DNA of 64,000 nucleotides from Antitrichia curtipendula (taxonomy: Eukaryota > Streptophyta > Bryopsida > Hypnales > Leucodontaceae). Made by a program: the position numbers and the translations under genes. Location of the stretch: contig OX579635.1 of the NCBI GenBank assembly GCA_951230915.1, forward strand, positions 44,764,001-44,828,000. The letters run 5' to 3'. Under the pieces are notes generated by a model. It was not told where the DNA came from. It did no database searches and was given only the letters and a program-made list of their open reading frames with translations. This document shows, piece after piece, positions 58,813 to 64,000 of this stretch. Position 1 is the first letter of the stretch. The number at the start of each line of letters is the position of its first letter.

Positions 58813-60110
58813 CGTAATACCCTGTCTGTCAATTGATCGATCCTCCAGTGTAGATTTGGAGACAAAATTTAGGTTTGGATCCTGTCCGATCAAGGAACAC
58901 CCCTAATGTTCGAAACTCAGCACCCTAGTTCTGCATCCTGCCACTTTGGATCGAAGAAGCTCGATTCTCTAACTGATCAGGAAAGAAACGGTCGGACAGA
59001 CCATGCCTTCGACACGAAATTGGTCGTTACGAGCGTGGAATCCGACCCAATTTCGGGTCGGGAGCCTGAAACTAAGGTTGAAGCAAGCTACATTGTCATT
59101 CACTCATTAGAGCGAGGCTGCCGCACCGAACCTCTGGCAATCCTGCTCCTCCGCTAGAGAATCGCTACAGCTGAAGTCCCAAAGAGACATGAATCACATT
59201 ACTGCCAATGCTTCGAAATCCAAAATCCAACTTCCTCATCAAACCAGAGATCCAGTTCATTGCTTCCCCCTCATAAACCCACCGTTGAAACAACCCACAA
59301 ACGTTGTTTCATTCCGAAACTAATCGTAAACTTGGTGGATCACACCACAAACGCTTCGCTTCCACGTCAGAGCTGTGGTTCTCCGCCTGCAGCGCTTCAA
59401 ACGTCACCCCTGTTCCGTGGTTGCGAACGCCGAGCTAGCAACCGAAACCCTTGTTCCAATGCTCCACCCACCAAGAACGTGAAAGGTAATGTAAGGCGAC
59501 TAGCAAGACTTTAGCCGCAAGAAGTATGGAACCTACCCGGACCCAAATTGTCCCCCGAGGGTACAAGCGGGGTTTTAGGGGTTAAGAAACTGGGTGACGT
59601 AACGGCTGTGAGAAAACACCGATCGATACCACAAAAGGCAAAGGATGTCGAAGTGACACACAGAGAAAGCAATTGCGGCAGGCACTATATATAGAAACAG
59701 GTAAGGCAGCTAACAAGTCGTTAGCCTAGTTCCAAGTGGAGAATCGGATAGTCGACAATGGCAGGTGGGAGGCGATCGATCGAGCAAGCAGTGTAGAAGA
59801 TATATATCAGAGATTCATCAGCGAAAGCAACAGAGTTGCCAAATGCGAGAGCAGTTCGGACTGCCAAAAGCCGCTAGAAACAAGTGTGAGAGATTTGCAC
59901 AGAAAGAGGAATGGACGGAGAATCTGGCCAGCACGACGGAAGTGTGAAATCGGGTTCCATGCTGGCGATGGATCGGAGATCCACTTTTGCAACAACTGCG
60001 CCGTCTTCGTCGGAGCTGACATTGTGCGCGGCGGGTGCTGTCAAAGTCTGAATTTCAGTTAATTTAGGGCAGGTGCTGAAAGCAGTGAATTTTATTTTAT
60101 TTTTATTTTT
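58813..60110 (-). promoter_or_regulatory. 5' UTR and promoter zone of the TBC gene
   Basis: About 1.2 kb of raised G+C content precede the coding start, ending at the T-rich run near 60090. Frames on the plus strand (58906-59514, 59736-60062) show no recognisable protein. A 5' UTR intron is possible. Confidence 0.45.
59686..59693 (-). promoter_or_regulatory. Candidate TATA box
   Basis: TATATATA inside GCACTATATATAGAAAC is symmetrical and could serve either strand. For the TBC gene it would place transcription start near 59655, giving a long 5' UTR. Confidence 0.35.
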
Positions 60111-60140
60111 TTCATTTTTTTTCATTTTTTTTCATTTTTG
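60085..60140. repeat. T-rich low-complexity run
   Basis: ATTTT units pass into repeated CATTTTTTTT units. It marks the end of the GC-richer upstream zone of the TBC gene. Confidence 0.9.
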
Positions 60141-61282
60141 AGAAGTAGCCAGCAATCATTTCTTCAATAGGGTGATACGTGATGATATGGACATGTCACC
60201 TAGGTTTATTCCTATATGAAGTTTGGCTATTGGTTTCAAAATACAACAAGAATTTGACTAGTTTGTAAGAAAAAAATTTCAATTTTTTTTATAAAAAGTA
60301 GTCTTTTGTGTTCTTTGTAGCAAAAATTTGTGCAAAAAATACAAATTGATACAAATTGATATTTATTAGAACGATGAAGCTACATTTACATTTTTTTTAA
60401 TCCTTGCACATCAATGAAACTTGCAAAATAGGGATGAAAATGGATTTGTTTTTATAAAAAAGTGTGTACATTTGTATGAAATGAGTGATACCAACCCAAG
60501 AGCTTGTAGCAAATCAGTGATTTTTTCCACTAAGAAAGTATGAGGGACTATATAGTCAAATATTCTCTCATTCACTTTTGGTATTTTTTCCGCTTTTTTA
60601 AGTGGATTTTCTCAAAAAGAAATCATGGTTGGGAGTCATTTTCTTAATGTGAAACGATGGAATATGTAGCCATCAATAATACAATAACCCACTTAGCAAT
60701 GAATATATGCACTTGCCATCTTTACATAAACGTTTTAAAGTCATTCATCATATATTTTCCTTCCCTAACTTTACACAAGTAATCATGTAAAGACAAAGTG
60801 CACGATCATGCAACTCAAACCTCAAAATCCATCACTCTATTTGCTCTAATGTATCACTAAAATTTGATCATAGTGGTTCTATTTTATATAAACCAAATTC
60901 TTGCTTAAAGTTTCCACTATTATTTCATTAAATGTTTTTTGAGGCCTCTAGAAGACCACAAATTTCCGGAATATAGGGAACTTGGGAACTGTGCCACCTC
61001 AATAGATTGATGTGGTTGAGAGACAACCATGTCAATTAATAAATTTTTATCAATTTATTAATATTTTATTAATAAAAATAAATAATAGAAATTAACTTAT
61101 ATTTATATTGTATTTTGGCATCATTGCACTGGTTTTCAGTAGCCCTAAAATAGTCTTCTAAAAGCCTCAAATCCCCTCTAATGTATGTACAAATATAAGA
61201 AGATTAACACCAAAATAAGATATCCGCTTTTGGGCTTATTTTGTGTACAAATCTATCCATTGCAAATTATATGATTATCACT
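60141..61282. other. AT-rich intergenic DNA, nothing recognised
   Basis: No frame, RNA gene or repeat border is evident. A highly AT-rich stretch lies at 61035-61090. Confidence 0.5.
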
Positions 61283-62080
61283 TTAACCTCAAAAGTCCCA
61301 TTGGTCCCTACAAGGGACAAAATGGACTTTGGATAGGCTTGTGTAACCTTAATTTTTGATGTAATTTTCCAAACCTTTTTAAAAAAATTGAAAATCAAAT
61401 TATCATTATGGGAATATAATTCTTATTTCAATTGGTGCTTGGGATTTAAAGTTATGCCACAATAAATTCAAAACGGGGAGGCTAGGCAATAAAAGAAATC
61501 TACAAAATCTTTTAAAAAATTAATTCTTCTCTTATAGATTATCTATTTGTCTATACGAGAAGCTTTGATTCATTCCATTTTAAAAGTGATGTGAAAGTTG
61601 TAGAGCTTCTTATTATGTAGGCAATTATAGGGGTTTTGAAAAAGTAACTTACTAGGTTCATTCTTGAATTCAATTTTTACAATTTAAAAGAAAATTTCAC
61701 AAGGTTACTGAATATTCTTGCTTGAAAAATCACATTTTGGGGATTAGTGCATTTCACTTCCATCTTACGGTTATTAACAATTTAGATTTACCTTCAATCT
61801 CGTACCAATTTGTACTTCAAATTTTTTTTAAGAATAAAATTCATGTATATTTAAAAAAAATTCCTAGAATTTTACCTTGAACAAATCTTCAATATGAAAA
61901 ATTCTAAAATCCAAATTTTTACTACAAAATATTTAAGTTAACAAGATTCAAAGTCAAATAATATAGTCAAGAAATGTCTCAGAAATTTGTTGTCTTTACT
62001 TTAAACACAAATATCTTGCAATCTATATGGTGAAACTCTCTAAAATTTCTTCCTTAAATTCATGTATTTGCCTTGGGGCT
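61283..62080 (+). mobile_element. Dispersed element family R4, copy 4
   Basis: It begins near TTTAACCTCAAAAGTCCCAT and shares TTATTTCAATTGGTGCTTGG, GAGAAGCTTTGATTCATTCC and AAATATCTTGCAATCTATAT with copy 1, in the same orientation. It lacks the nested 173-bp foldback. Its right terminus near GGGGCTTTAGAGGT is degraded. Confidence 0.62.
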
Positions 62081-62154
62081 TTAGAGGTGAAGGACCAAAT
62101 GCTCAAATTTTGAACAATGGATGAACTCAAATACATCCCAAGCATATAATTCTA

Positions 62155-62207
62155 TACCTTGTGAATTATAGACTTTATTTTGCAAATATTCTATAATTCA
62201 CAAGGTA
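62155..62207. repeat. Perfect 18-bp hairpin
   Basis: TACCTTGTGAATTATAGA and its exact inverse are separated by 17 bases. It lies just outside R4 copy 4 and is probably a small foldback or its excision scar. Confidence 0.85.
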
Positions 62208-63185
62208 TTGGTAGGTCTAGTCTCAAAAAACAACTTTTTGAATTTAAAAATTGACCCTTGAAAAACAACTTGAGTAAATTTATTTATTTTTAAATCTTCA
62301 TAAATCACTGTGATTAGAACTTAACAATTTGAATAAAATAATTTTTTTTATGAAATTCAGAAGTTTTCATTCTACAATTAGTTTTAGAAGAAATTTAAAA
62401 TTTTTGTCTTTGCATTTTATTGAAAAATATTGGTTTGTATACAAGTTGTTGCATGTTCTCATAAATCAGACTAAACTACCATTACCTTGCTTCCTTGTCT
62501 TGATTTCAATCAGTTATAGACAAACCACAAAATACTGCAAAATTTTAGGTTTTATCATTATTCTAAAACAATTGTATTCGAAAGTACCAATACTCCAATA
62601 TAACATAACAAACATACAATTTTTATCCCAAAATTACATTGATTTGTTCCAATAATAAATTTGGGATAGTTAGTCATTTAAAAAAATTAGTGTGGCTACA
62701 AAATTTTATTTGGGTGGGAACGGATACAATACAAAAATATTTCAGCTTATGCTAATTCAAGATAGTATGACTTTGGTTATTTAGTGTCATATACACTAAG
62801 GTGTGCATAGAACAATCCAATTTTGTTCATTGCCCAATTTTGTCCCCTACTTTTGGCCCAATTTCATCCAAAAATTACATCTAGATATGATCATTTTTCT
62901 GACAAAATCAGTGCAATAATGCTTTAAAGGGATAGAGTGTCAATCCTTTGTTGGTGAGTACTTAAATGCCATTAGATGCATAACATTGCTATACCTGGGG
63001 GAGAATTGAGTATAATATTCAATAGATGATTGGTTGGTTAGTGTGAGTTGTTAGTTCTGTGGTTGGGTAGCCCATCTTTGGCCCCTCCTCTCTCCCCATG
63101 TCTAATTGAATAGTGTTTTGGGGCTCCCCTTTCTGTGGAAGCAAAAGGGACCCTCACAACTTGATAATCAATGTTATATATATGG
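62208..63185. other. AT-rich DNA, no gene recognised
   Basis: The plus-strand frame 62329-62655 has an AT-driven composition (Phe, Ile, Lys, Asn, Leu) and no motif, so I do not call it. Confidence 0.45.
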
Positions 63186-63389
63186 GACGTTTACGACTCC
63201 ATTCTATGGGCAGTTTTGTAATATTAGGATAGACTACTTCAAAAATTTACAGAAATTATAATTTTAATTAAAAAATTATAATTCCACTTTTTATTTATTT
63301 GTAAAATAAGCACACCTCTGAAAAATATATGCCCATCTTGGATCTGACCCCAAAATATTCATATTGCAAATCAGGGTGGTAATAGGTCT
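63186..63389. repeat. Dispersed repeat R5, copy 2 (inverted)
   Basis: Inverted with respect to 26412-26640; shared blocks are TATGGGCAGTTTTGTAAT, CACACCTCTGAAAAA and AATCAGGGTGGTAATAGG. Outer limits are not defined. Confidence 0.65.
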
Positions 63390-63429
63390 AGTTCAGTGTA
63401 ACGAGAGTATAACCAAAGTGTAACGAGAA

Positions 63430-64000
63430 TGTTATGAAATTGTGCATCCACCCGAGCACTCTCGTGTTCCCAACCAGCTCCTCACTCGTGATCCTCGTTC
63501 AATGATGCAAGAGGGAACGGCCCCCGAGACTGCTCGCCACGTGTCGACCGCCTTGGCGTCGCAGACCCAAAATCCCGGGTCAGGTCTCCCCGGCCGGTCC
63601 TGTGACGCCGGGACCCGGGCACAACCTCAGGTGGTCCAATGGGGGCCCGGAGCGCTGGTGGAGCTCGCGGCTTGGCTTGGTTTGCCAGCCGGCTGGGCCA
63701 GCCTCGGAGGTCGTGCACTACTCGTCGTGTTTCTTCTGTGCGAGTGAGCTTCCATGGTTGCCCTCACGCAGCTTCACGGTTCCCGGAAGCAGCTCCTCCC
63801 GTCGCGACGACGGAATTCCCCGCGTCCGCCCCTTCGCAACGAGCCCTCGCATGCGTCATTTGGTGCAGTGGGGCGCCTGCCGGAGCTCCGTGACCGCGCC
63901 GGGTCTCTCTGGTGCGGCCAATTTGGTTGAATGTGGTCGAGAGCGAGGACGACGAGGAGTTAGGGTTTGGTAGGGTTTCGTGGTGGAGGAGGGGAGAACT
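63430..64000. other. GC-rich island at the window edge, possible gene 5' end
   Basis: Base composition jumps from AT-rich to strongly GC- and CpG-rich at about 63430 and stays so to the end. Several frames are open on both strands (plus 63442-63747, 63602-63973, 63639-63893; minus 63482-63718) because stops are rare in such DNA. None has a recognisable motif. The tail GGTTTGGTAGGGTTTCG has the look of a plant 5' UTR, so a gene may start here and continue beyond the window. Confidence 0.35.

Noticed and set aside
62329..62655. 108-codon plus-strand frame
   Set aside because: No motif, AT-driven composition and no splice context.
1..64000. tRNA or rRNA genes
   Set aside because: No cloverleaf with the conserved GGTTCRA and TRGY blocks was recognised by eye; a tRNA scan would be needed to exclude them.

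Overview
The window is nuclear DNA of a land plant. Three genes carry several short introns with GT/AG borders and closed reading frames, and all three encode conserved plant proteins. A fourth gene, a kinase relic with a DFE motif and an N-terminal helical segment, belongs to a kinase type that I associate with mosses and liverworts. Together with the AT-rich background and the mass of small foldback transposons, this suggests a seed-free plant, most likely a bryophyte. That placement is inference. I saw no bacterial, organellar or CRISPR signal.

Layout. Positions 1-8.1 kb hold only repeats: a TA-flanked foldback, a CACTA-like MITE, and a 1.1-kb dispersed element with another MITE nested in it. 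From 8.1 to 9.3 kb there is an unidentified broken ORF. From 9.65 to 13.75 kb a ~190-bp tandem repeat is split by a 3.37-kb hAT-like insertion (10132-13500), which has terminal inverted repeats and an 8-bp target duplication, no transposase, and a GC-richer cargo with two minisatellites. From about 14 to 20 kb lies a large degenerate hAT element with transposase relics on the minus strand. From 20 to 33.8 kb there is a dense field of MITEs and dispersed repeats.

The genes lie in 33.8-59 kb, all on the minus strand: an AVT-type amino acid transporter (33858-37887, 12 exons, 482 aa), a chloroplast Rossmann-fold protein orthologous to Arabidopsis At4g31530 (42161-45505, 8 exons, 337 aa), a kinase pseudogene (49510 to about 51300), and a TBC-domain RabGAP (54952-58812, 8 exons, 397 aa). 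A second, truncated copy of the 5' part of the kinase locus lies just downstream of the RabGAP gene (about 54245-54480). The genes act in unrelated processes (amino acid transport across a membrane, plastid redox or scaffold function, vesicle traffic), so there is no operon-like logic.

The most interesting material is mobile. One group of foldback elements shares TA target duplications and termini beginning AGGTA/AGGTGG, with at least nine members and one filled/empty site pair. Three CACTA-type MITEs have perfect 3-bp target duplications. The transposase-less hAT-like cargo element has a 292-bp MITE relative at 21.5 kb. The window ends in a sharply GC-rich stretch (63.43-64 kb) that may be the edge of a gene lying outside.
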